This document shows positions 23,929 through 36,628 of a stretch of DNA of 64,000 bases, one piece after another. Origin of the DNA: Tubiluchus corallicola (taxonomy: Eukaryota > Priapulida > Priapulimorpha > Priapulimorphida > Tubiluchidae); the NCBI GenBank assembly GCA_030141605.1, contig JAQGDQ010000074.1, forward strand, positions 237,773 to 301,772. Reading direction: 5' to 3'. Position 1 is the stretch's first letter, and each line of letters opens with the position of its first letter. The position numbers and the translations under genes were made by a program. The notes beneath the pieces are model-generated. The model had not been told where the DNA came from. It ran no database searches and saw only the letters and a list, made by a program, of their open reading frames with translations.

Positions 23929-26900
23929 GTAATTACTTTTAGTGCATTTTCCTAGTCATATCTAAACTTTTATATGCCTGATAGTCTTTACTTGCTCCTT
24001 GTTACTTTCAAAAAGCTGTGAAGCCTGTGATATGGAAGTGAAACCTACTTTCAAGGATGTTGCTTTTTATTATTGTTCGTTTTGTACTGTTGGTGTAGGA
24101 TTCTCATTTAAAATAATTATTGGGGAGTCATTGAGCAGCTCATGCTCGAGGAAAGCAGAATGCCTGTTTTACTAACATTATTACACCACTATTATGGCAC
24201 CACTAAAAATGTTTATTATAAAATTTACACTAAATATTTACATTTCTTGCAATCAGCTCAAAGATGTGCTTTTGTGCTTTCTGTTTTGGATGTTTTTTGT
24301 ATTTCACATGCATTTTTTTACTTTGTGTATTAAAGAAAATTTAATTGAATTTTCTAATGACTTATTTCACTGTTTTTTTATTGCAGATATCACTTTATAT
24401 ATGATTCTGTTGAAATACTCGTTGTTGATATAATTCGTGAGCACTTGACTCGTAGGCAAGGAATGGACAATATCTCTCGTAATGTGCTCAAGCTTCTGAG
24501 TTCTACAGCTGGGTTTGGTGAAGTAAGGCTTCTTTCCTCTCAGAGGCTTGAAATGTGGCTACAAAATCCAAAGGTCGGTGACATCTTTTTCTTATGAAGA
24601 ACCAAAATTTCTTACTTTTAGTATTTCTAGTAAATAAATATTGCTAACATTGACAAGTTAAGAAAATTACTTTAAATAAATTTTTAGCTTAATCTATGTC
24701 GTTTGTTTTGTATTTTTTACTTTATTGACAAAATATAAACCGGGGCAGGTTGAGCACTGTTATTGACCGTATAAGCGGGTAGTTTAGCTCAGCTACAGCT
24801 CATTTATAATATAATGTAGCAACTCAAGCGACATTAGCGTCAGTGATGTGGCTACAGAAAGGTTTCCTAATGACTGTTCAATAATGCTATAATGACGAAA
24901 CAGTCATGCCATTTACTGGCTGTTAACGGCAGTTAAAGGTGTAATGTTTTTGATAAAAATAATACAAGAATTTTATTACACTGCCCATTCAGATCACATA
25001 AAAAGCTTTAACTAAGTGTCCACTGTTGAGGTAACAAAGGTAAAATGTAATGGCTTCTCAATGTCCCCCGGTAATTCCTAGCTAAATTGGTTTCCATTTG
25101 CAAAGTCCTTAGGCACATAAATAGGATGAAATTGCTGTAATATACGTAGAAAACCAAAATTATGCAAAGTGGGATAAGTTATATTTAGAATCATTTACAC
25201 TGACTTAAACTTTGTTTTATATCAGTTTTAATCTTGTTAGCTTATTTTTATTATATTTGATCATGTGATGATTTTCCATTTTTAGTTGACAAGGCCTGCG
25301 CAAGACTTACTTATGGCAGTTTGTTTGAACTGCAATCAGCACAACCAACAAGATGTGGAAGTGATTAGCCATTTGATCAAGATAAGATTAAAAACTAAGC
25401 CTCTTATCAACCACTACATGATCTGCTTTAGGTAACAATGTTTATTTAGCCATTACCTGGTTTTTCACCTCTGTGCATTTAAAAACAAATGTACATTTAA
25501 AAGCCAATTGTTTAGACAAAGTTTCTGTGATCAGTAAGTGTAACTCTTATAGTTATGTATGTATTTTAGGGCCATGGGAACTTAATACCATAAGGTAAAC
25601 TATTTACTGTCTAAGTCTTATCATCAATAAAAAATATCTAGTTTTGGGCGGCTAATAATTTATATGTTTCTTATAGACCTTGAATAATTTTTAATTATTT
25701 AAAGTACACTAAATGTAAAATTTGTATTGCTATGTTATATTGCATTTTTATTTAATTTTTAACACAGTTTTTTTGGATTTTATGTGTTTTTTTTATTTTG
25801 TAGGGAACTTCTTAGTCAACATCCTGAAAATCTAAACACTATATTGAAACACACAATCTACAATGAACTGTCTAATGCTCGTAATCCTAATAATATGGGT
25901 TTGCTTGCTGTTATATTTCAACATTCTTCAGAACTCGCTGCTAAGGTATGTTTTAATAATGTGCAGAAACTTATAGCACATTTTCTGGTATATGTAAAGA
26001 GTCACCACATTAAAGGGAAAGAGTTAAAAGGAGTTTTTGTTATTATGACTGCACAGTTCTGTTTATTAGCTTTTGATAAATTTGAATAGGATCTGTTTTA
26101 TCAGTTCACTGTCTATGAACCTAAGAAATCACTTTTAGTCATTTGCTGTTGTATAAGCATGACTTTTCTAACAAAGATTTGTCATTTACTTTAGTATTTT
26201 TTATTTGCTGCTAATGTATATTATATATGACTTTTTAAGTAACAAGTGCCAGGTAAATTCAGCCTCACAGTCACTTTTACAGTTTTGAGCATTACGAAGT
26301 CTTGTAAATGTTAACATTTTAGAAAATGTGTTATAGAGAATTATTCTTAAATAAATAGTCCAGGTTCGTTTTTAGTATTAAGTAAGTTAGTAAGGAACTC
26401 TGTCAAAGTAACTTTTTCTATGTATAGCATCCAATTTGGTCAGACATAATTATGACTCTATACACATTTAATGACTAAATCTGATTACCACATAGTCCAT
26501 CAGTTGTAATTTTTAAAGCTTAGCAGTAATGATTTGTATTGTTACTTTCAGCTTCTGGCACAAGTATTTCAAGATCTCTTGATGAACCGAGATGACTATT
26601 TGCGAGCTCTTCGTGCGCTTATTCGTGAAATTGTTAGGGCGTTGCGCTATGACTTAAATTTTGTAGTGTTCTGCAAGAGCCTTATGAAGGAGAAGATTGA
26701 TATTGCTTTTGTAGAGTTGGAATCAGCACTCAAAGATAGGTACAACTGTTTTTTTGGTTGCATTTAAGCAAGTCATCATAAAAGAGAGGATTGATAACTT
26801 GCAATAATCAATGGAACATTGTTCTTAAGGACTTCAGAAAGAGAAATATTTATGTTTCAATGTAGTTGGATTAGTTCTGTAAACATATTTTCTTGTCTGA

Positions 26901-29900
26901 TTTACATAAAGATTGGTACCTTATTTATTCTTGCTATATTCACTACATGGATTTGTTGGAATTAACTATTATCTCTCAATAGTTAAAATAATGATTTTGT
27001 ATTTTAAACTATTTTTGCTGAAATTATGCTCTCGGTCTATATACTGTATGTATTGACTAAATTTGTTTTTGGAAGACTATTTATGCTACAGTCGAAATCT
27101 GGCATAAGTTCTTTTGCACAATATTAATGAATTAGTAATTTAGAAGCATATAATCTGGGATGCATCCTTATTGGATTGATTTTAAGTACATTGTCTTTCA
27201 ACATTCATTTTTCTTTTTATAGGTTTTTCACGTCAGTTGTAGATTTGGTGTGTTTATGCATGCTTCTGGGAATAACTCCATTTGTACGTGAAGCTGCTTC
27301 TGCACATTCTCGTGGTGACAACAGAGACGTGGAGACACTGCGGAATTATCAATGCATGGTTTCTCAAGTGCAATGTGATGCAATTCAATGGATGCATAGC
27401 ACTGTCCCAAAGATGTTTCATCCAAATCAGACCGAATATGTTCACAGGTAAGTGATAAAACAATGTGCATATTATGGCCAGTTTGGGGGCAAGTCATTCA
27501 GCAGGTTGCTTAAAATTGTTCCTGTATTGACTGCCTTTATTTGCTGTTATACTTGCTATGAGTTACAAGTTCATTTGCACTTGTTACATGTATAATTGTA
27601 AATAAGTTACATTTTTACCTGTAAGTCACAACTGTCTTTCCCTATTTTATCTATTCTATCTTGGACAGGTATTTCACATCTTCTTGCTTTCTCAGCAAAC
27701 TTTCTCTTGCAAATGTCACATCTCTTCTTCTTTTGCCTATTACTTGCCTTACTCTTTCCACCGATAAAAATGTTAAATTTCATTTCAACCATACACTTAA
27801 ATCCATTGATAATAGAATTAGTGAGTGAGCAGTATTAACAAAGCAGTTTAACAAACAAATTGTAAAACCTTTAGAAATGCTGTACTGTCTTAGCTCCTAT
27901 CATTTCTTGCTTTTTGCCTAGTGTGTTTCTTGCACATTGAGACAAGAGGAGAAATTTAATTTCTCACTAGACTCAAGACAAGACTGAGGTCTTGCAGTCT
28001 CTTAATACAAACACACTGCGCAGGACTGCATGTGCACTTAGGTAACATGCTAGGTTATTGCATGACTGATTGACATGTAAATCCTATAAATATAACATGA
28101 ATATTGCCTTAAAGGTGACAGATAAACTTAGTACAATCACTTACCACGTGTAAACTGCCATACCAGTTCACTATATAAAATACTTTTCGTATCAATTTAT
28201 TGAAATTGTTAATCCACAGGCAAGTTGGTTAAATACTGGAATTTTTCTAAAAGAAACAGAATTGTTGTTATTTTTAGAGAGTAAATGTTATAGGGCAGTA
28301 CTTCTAGCAGTTGTAATGCATGATCTACATTATCATGTTAGTTTGTGTGTAGGTTTGTATATTCTAAGTTGCTTTATTTAACATCACAACTATTATTTTT
28401 CTGCCAGTATTTGAAATAGTCACAGTGACTTCCTTAAGGTATTTTGTTTATACAACTAGTCCCTGATTCACTATTATCACAGCTAAAGCAAAGCAGCTAG
28501 TAAAATTCAATTATTAGGCTGCAGTTAAAATGGCACAATTATAAAACATATATAAATACCTTAAAATGTGCATAATATGACTGTCTGAATAAATGCAATG
28601 TAGACATAGAACTAAGATTTGTGATTACGCAATCTTTAGTGCACTGATGTTGGTATTAATCAACTAGGGAAAAACCTAGCGATCAGAGTGATAATATTGC
28701 AGTTCTTGTGTGTTTCACCTCTGTTTCTGTTAATTCTCCTCCTCATTCTTCTTTCTTATTTTTTGCTGCTTTAATTAGAGTCTAGCTGGGTATATTAGTG
28801 ATGACTTTCAGCTGTTTTTCAATTCTTCCAAAATAATGACAAAAATGCTGATGCTAAAATTACCAATATTAGTCTTCCCTTCTTATGTGAGTATGTAAAA
28901 TTAGTGGTTATATCAGTCCTTTCATTCTGTGTGTTTGTTTGTCCACCTGACAAACTAGGTGGATAGACCTAGTGATAATTAGTAATAAGTAAGAAAGCTT
29001 ATAACAACAAGCATGATGAGTTTATTGAAAATGGGAAATTACAAAAGGTCAAGGTTAAAAGATTAAGGTTTTTGTTAATATCACTATTTTTATAACCTAC
29101 TTATATATCGCATTTGGACGGCAACGTTCGTGACGCCATGGTAGCTGCATAACATTAGATCTGATGTCAGTAGATCTGGAATGTACAGCTGCGCCCAATT
29201 TTTTTGTTTTGGTTTTTGCTTTTAAATAAACTAACACACATTTTGCACATTTTGGTAGCAACTAATGTGTTGTATATTCTGGACACGTGTATATGCCTTT
29301 AATATCTTCACTTTTTCCTGTTCTTGATACAAATATGTAGATGGAAGGTCAAAGGTTAAAGCTGTGAATCTGTCCATCAGTGCTATTTATATCTAGTACT
29401 AGCTTCTAAGAGTATAATAGTAGTGCTTGCTTTGGAGTTGTTTTTTGTGCCTAACTATATCAACATGTATAAGTTATGACAGGATTTTTGAACCATCAGT
29501 GCCAATTTCCTAAAGTTTCTGAGACTCTGCAACTCTATTTTGAAATGTATTCGCAAATGGTAAATTACAGTTTCAAGAATAGATGATTAGGTTACAGAAG
29601 TAATTAGTGCTTTTGGATTGAATAACGGCTAGAAAGTGTAAGTTAATATCAGGGGACATTTGCCATGCATGTCATTCTATAGCTGCAAAATAAATGAGCC
29701 AAATGCTATCGGTCGATTCTTTGGTTCAACTTCAAATGCAGTCTAGGAAACATTTTTTGTAGTTATTGTAAATAGGTCACTTTGCCATTATCCTATAAGT
29801 AGTTAAATTAAAATGGTAAGATCAACAGCAACAAAATAGCTACACTATAAACATTTGCAGTTTAAATGCATTTTCATCTGGTTCGCAGTTTAATTTTGGT

Positions 29901-32900
29901 TCTTTGATAGTGGAATCTAGTACAGTTTGTGTGACAATGTACCACATCTCGGTACCTGATTAAATTTGAACTACCATAGTGTCACTCACATTATCTAACC
30001 TGTAACCACCTGTTCTCACAGTGACTCATAGATTAGCAAGTCGATTTGGTGCAAATTTTCTATACTATACATTACATGTAAATTTCTGAAATCTTATGAA
30101 TTTTAACTAAAAGAAAAGTAACATGAAACGTTTGTAATTGCCTTTGAACAAGAAACGATTTGTCATAGTTAGTTCATTAATTTAATGATTTAAATAAAAA
30201 TATTTTACAGCGAGATAAAGTCCTTAAAGATAACAGTCCAATGCTACAGAAAAGCAAAATGTTGTAGGCAACAACATGACATCCTATCAAAAAATTAATC
30301 ACACTGTCTACACAGTTTAACTCGAATCAGTGTTCTGTGTTTAACATACAAAAGACTGCATGTTATTTCACTTCTATTACATTTAAATCAGCCTACCACA
30401 AATGCAAAATGTAGGTACAGGTTCTTCGTGCACATAGTCTGGCTTCCCCTTGTAAATCGGACCTACGGCACATTTCTATATGCAGTATATGCGCTAATTA
30501 ACACAATCTTGTGATACATGTTCAATATTTTGGTCAGTGGGTCATCCAGTCCATTGTGATTATTCAGTCCGGTAGACTATTACTTTATATTATTGTTATA
30601 TCAGGAATCCATTTGCAAGTTTTAGTGTGGGTAAAAGTACATTAGTGGTAATGTATTTGATCTATGGCAGCATGAAATTATCTCTGTGATGCACTTGGTA
30701 ATTATGTTTAATACTAGATACAGAGTAATCCCAATTTTGCTTGCACACAATTGGCCTTTACATTTACTTATCATTTGATACCGTCAACATCAACAGGAAT
30801 TTTTAAATGCATCTTTTCCTTTAATTTTTTTATTACACCGTATTTTTTGTTGTAGTTTTGCTAATGTTACTAAAAGTTATCATTTAATTTCAAGTGCTGT
30901 GAGCACAATAAAATGGCATTTTATTCTGCATTGAAATTGGAAAGGCTGTTATGAATTGACAGAATAAATATTTAGAATATTAGTAATCTTGTTTTTTTCT
31001 GGGCACAAATCATTTTTATAGGGTTCTCCTCTGGGAACAAAAGTCACTACTGTCTTGGTAGGGTCTGTTGGAACTGCAACTATGTTATATACACTACTGT
31101 CACTTCCAGTCTTTATGTTATGAGTTTATCAGGTATATGTGTACTAGGTCCATCTTTTTGAAAACATAATTTACCTGCTCAAGAGACTAAGAAAGCTAGT
31201 CAAAGACTAATAAAGCTGCAAACTTAAATTATTTGTAATGAATAATTCTACAAACTAAAATTATTTGCAACTTTATTATTAAGGTTATTAAACATTCACT
31301 GTTACAAGAATTTTAATTAGCTTTATCCATCTTGTATTGTACTAATAGGTGCAATACTAACAAGTAAAGAACAGCACGTAAGTTTATTTGTCAGATGTTC
31401 TGACTATTTTTAGTATATTAGCCCAATAACCAATAAATGATAATGGCATAAAACTGAATGATTTTTTTTACCTATTGTGGTAAAATAATTAATGATACCA
31501 CTGTACCATATTAACCGAAGGTATGTATAAATGGTGTCTAAATGCAATAGAACTTTTTTTGTTTTGGAGAAAAAATCCTTTTTTATTTTTTATTTTTCTA
31601 CGAGTTAGATATTGAGATATTTTTTATTTTTATGGTTCAACAATTGAAGAATTTACTACATATGCTGTTCATACGAGTCACGTGAAATATTGAAGCTGTT
31701 CCTTAAAACTGTATTTGTGTGTTCAACTGGAACAGTTAGTGTTTGTTGCACCTTTTTAATTTTTGCACTCCGTTTCCCCAATGTTTTTCCATAGTATAAG
31801 TTCCTACTTTTTTTATCTATACTGGAATTATTTTTACCTGGTTGCAAAGGACTAATGTTTGAATACACGTCAGCAAGTGTTGTGTCGAAAGGCTGACCAC
31901 TGGTGCGCACGTATCTTTTGGTAACTTTGTGACCTGAGTTTAGTTTAGTAGTTGTGAAGTCACTGGTAGCTGTTTGTTCAGACCGAACACTTGTGATTCT
32001 TGTACAAGTATCAGTAACCTCACTGGCGCTAAATGTGCTATCTGCTCTGGTAAGGTCGTTGGCTGTTGGTTGAACATAACTCATGCTTTCAGATCTATAA
32101 TCATGTCTGTCATTGTTGTTTTTTAAATGAAGAAGTTTCCTGAAGGCTGTTCTAAAGTCTTTCATTCTCCATATGTAAATGATGGGGTTAACAAATGAAT
32201 TAGAGTACATCATCAAGTACACTGTCCACCGAATGACATCATACTTGGGATGGTAGTCTCGTCCCCATAGTATTGTGACAGTTATGAAAAAAGGACCACA
32301 GAGAACTATATAAGCACATACAATCATGAAATAAGTTTTTGTTGCCTTGAATTTGTTTTTTTCGCCCGGTGATGACACTGTTTCTCGTAGACTGTTAATC
32401 CGTCTCAGTCGCTGTCTGGCTATGAAGAATATCTTTCCATACATATAACATATAGACACTAGATAAAATACGTACATTGTGAGGCCTATCACTACAGTTG
32501 TCAAACCAATAACCTTTTCAAAGACACAAAGAGAACCTGCGTACCAGGAGTTAGTAAATAGACTGACTGTACCAAATGAAAGTGAAAAGATCCATGACAT
32601 GGCAATACAGAAAGTTACATTCTCCTCTGTCAGCAGCGTTTTGTGTCTTATTGGTCGAGTTATTGAAAGAAAACGGTCTAATGTAACAATGAGCAGCATG
32701 GTTATGGATTCAGTGCCCATGGCCAACATCAAAGCATACATCAGAATGCATGCGTACTTAGGCGGATCCTCATAATAGAACATGGTAGTCACTATCACAC
32801 CTCCGGTAAATGTGGCACCAGTCAGCAGATCTGCCACTGCTAGATTTGCCAGAAATCTGTAGGTTAAGTTACTGTGTAGTATACTAAACTTTGCAAAGGC

Positions 32901-35900
32901 AACTAACATCAATCCATTGAACGATACAATAACAATTATAAGTAAGGCAAAAAGTATACGAGACATTATAATCCCAAGTGAATATACGTTTTCTTGTAGC
33001 AATTCTTCTGTATATGAGCTAGAGTGATTTTCCAGTAAACTTAGTGATTCTGTCTGGCTCTTAAAGAACGTTGCGTTGCTGAATTTCTCCATCCTTGGCA
33101 GTGGCCGGCTATATTCAGTTGTACACTACATGGACCAAGTATTGCTATGTCATTATTTTTACTGTCTCATACAGAAATCACAAATTGCTATAATACTATA
33201 TGCGCTTACTGCAGCATGGAATGCATTACTGGCTTTCACAGCTTTGCTCAGCACATTTGTTCATGGTATTGATAATTTAATGTGGTGCGCGAATAGTTAC
33301 AGAATGTTATATTTGCCCATGTGATGTTAATATTGTTTGAACATTAGTTTGCTTAACAATTTGGCACTGTTTGTTCACATCTTACGCAGGGCTTCATTAT
33401 ATTATTTGAAACGTGCCAGAATATTAATTAATATTAATATCAGTGATTATTACAAGGATAAGTAATTAGCATTTTGATGTGTCAGTTGGTTGGACTTTTT
33501 TACAAAAAACACGACCACTCAAAGTAATGGGCTAGAAAATTAACAAAGAAAGCACACTTGGCCATGCAAACAAGGAATAGCCAGGTGAACAAATTCGATT
33601 GGTTTAATCTGAGACTATAAAGCAATGTATTTTGATGTTTTTCTTGTGCCATCAGTAATTTGAATGAGGAAGGGACACAATGTTGACAAAATTGCACAAA
33701 GGAATAGCCCTGAACATAAGCTGGAACAAGAAACGTTTGGTTTAAATACAGTCGCTGCAAACTATTGGGTAGTATTGTCAGATTTTTACCAATTTGATTT
33801 CAATAGGTAAGTTTGCTTATTGTTCTGACATGCATAGCAAATAACAACATATGGACGTACTTTCTGTACTCATTTCAAAATTGTTTTGTCTCAGCATTAA
33901 TATGTGAGTAGAATTGCCAGCTATATCAAAATATTCAGTAGACTCCCCCTGTTCAATATTCGCCCCATTGCACTTGCTTTCCCCTGTTCAAAGATCACCA
34001 AGCTAGTACATGTTTGGATCTGCTGTTGCTGATGCATTTAGAATAAAAAATGTAGCAGAATGGTGCACAAAATTTCAGAATCATTCTCTCGCCTTAAAGC
34101 CTGAAACTGCTCAGTGCTATAACTTATCATGGTGATTATTTTTGGATATGGAGGACAAATGAAAAATAATCCAATATGGCTGCCACCTTCAAGATGGCCA
34201 ACAAGCTAGCTTATAAAGCCAAATCTCAGTCATTAGAGTAGATAAGGTATGATTTTGATATATAAATATCTGTAGATTCTTAAGGTCAATGAATCCATAT
34301 CTGCATAGTAGCAAAAAATGGTGCAGCCAACTGTGTAAGTTATTAGCTATATTGCCTATTCTAGTAGAAATATGATAATGATTTTAGTATTTAGATATAG
34401 GTTTTGAAGTTCAGGGATTTAGAGTAATTTGTAACATAACCACCATTTTCAAGACGGCTGTTGCTAGCTTTTAAAGCCTTGTCTTATCTGTTAAATCAGT
34501 GACAGTGATGATTTTAGTGTATAAATAGAGATTTTCTAGGTCAAGGAATTCATATCAAAAACATATATTGATATATGATGCTTAATCACATTTATGACAT
34601 CACCTTATGTAGGATTTCAAGATAGATGCAGCTGCTTGTTGGTATTGTTATTGTTTATATTTTACTGTAACAATAAAATGTATCCATATTGTACATTCAC
34701 TGCAAGGTCTGATAAAGATGCCAACAATAAGAAACAAACACTTCAAAACAGAATTTGTAGATCCTGGTAGATAACATCATTTCTAAAACATTGTGTTACA
34801 TTACCTTCATATTTGCACAGGTCTGTGCAAACAAGGACTCACTTGACACATTTACATCTGTTTTTGCAACATTTGATATGAAATTAAAAAGCTCTGTCTT
34901 ATTTGCATTAAGTCTCAAAATGTTTCCCCACTTTCCTGGAACGTTATTAGTGTGGACACACTTCTTCCTCCTTTAGCACAGACATTTGTTTTGAGGCTGT
35001 CAAGAATCTTGGTACAGCGATTTTGAAATTCGAAATGAGGTGGTCAAAGGTATTTTTAAGCATCAGCTATGGATCCCTAGGCCCTAAAAATCTACATTTA
35101 GACACCAAAATCATCATCTGATCTGTTCTAAAGGTTAAGACCTGACCTTTATAATCTTCTTGGCCATTTTGTAAATACTAGCCACGTAGAATGATTTTCG
35201 TTTGGCCCCATATCCAAAAATATTCACCTTGATAAGTTCTAACACTGTAAAATTTCGTGTTTTTAAGGCAGAGAGTGATTCTGGTGTTATGCACCTTTCT
35301 GGCATTTATCGATTCTAGATGCACCAGCAACAGTAGGTTCAATTGTGTGTTTTGGGGACTTTCGCACATGAGAAAGCGAGTACAACATGGTAACTATTAG
35401 TCAGGGCTGGGGAGTCCACTGAACATTTTAGTATATGTCTGATATTTTCGTAAGGTGAGTTGATTAAGCTAAAGAAATAAGTCCTTTGCAAAAATCTTAC
35501 TTACCTGAAATGTCTGGAACAGTTTGTCTAGGAGACTTTGTGAAGATCTTTAGTCTTTAACCTTTAGTCTTTAGTCTTTAAACAGGCAATTTAAAAAGAC
35601 CTTTGAAATTTAATAAAATTTGTAAACATTTTCCATTCTTCTGTACACCATATTCAAATGCAGATAGAATTCTCTTAAAATAAAAGTAAATGCCAGCACT
35701 CACTTAAGCAAAGATTTAGGTCTATTTCTTCCAATATAGTCATGCATTGTACTAGTTGCAACGTTTCAGCCATTGCACCCCTACCTAATAAATGCATAAT
35801 ATATAAAAATTAATGCTGAGGCTCAAAAAACGTACATTGTGAAAAGCAAACATGTCAAATTCTAAATAGTGTACCTTTATATCGTACTAGTGGCGCACTA

Positions 35901-36595
35901 GTGTAGTACATTGGCAAATGACAGAAATAATAGTTAGATTACTCCTTTGCCCTTCATTCTCTGACTTTTACCTGTGCATGGCAATACCCAACACATTAAT
36001 AACACTAGAAACCCACAGCTACAAGGATCAGATGAAAGTAATTCTATGGACAAAGAAGAAAGTTCATCATTGAGCTCTTGTTGAAGTTTTTCATCAAAAG
36101 ATCTGCAAATCAAAGTCACTGCTAGCAGTTTCTAAAGTTTTGAAGCTGTCCAGCCTAAATAGATGTGGAGTCTGTGAACAGTGCTCACAGATCAATGAAT
36201 GTGACACTGTTACAGCTACCCTGTGACCTACTCCAATTCTCATATTTCCCAGCCACCAATCAGCAAGTAAAACTTAATGCACTGAGTTGTCAGATGCTCA
36301 GCAATTTTCGATTGTACACATGTGTTTGATGTCACTGAGACAGTTGAACATTTTTATTACCATGACTTTTGCTTGATAAATTGCCTGAAATGTTGTCTTT
36401 GAAATTGCTGGATTACAAACACTTAACCAATGGAACAAATTGCTAATTATTTGACTGTATTCAAAACTGTCAATACTTCAGAACGTTTCCACTAAAACTG
36501 CTAAAAATCTGTGCAAAACTGAATGGGAAATGCTTAGCTGTTTATTTACTAATCTTGTTGCCATTGTAAACTATAGTTGCCACTGTTACCTTTAC

Positions 36596-36628
<33 letters not shown>

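Noticed and set aside
32479-32775. Plus-strand frame opposite the first GPCR
   Set aside because: Shadow of the receptor gene, with no independent motif; the same applies to 37481-37990 opposite the second GPCR.
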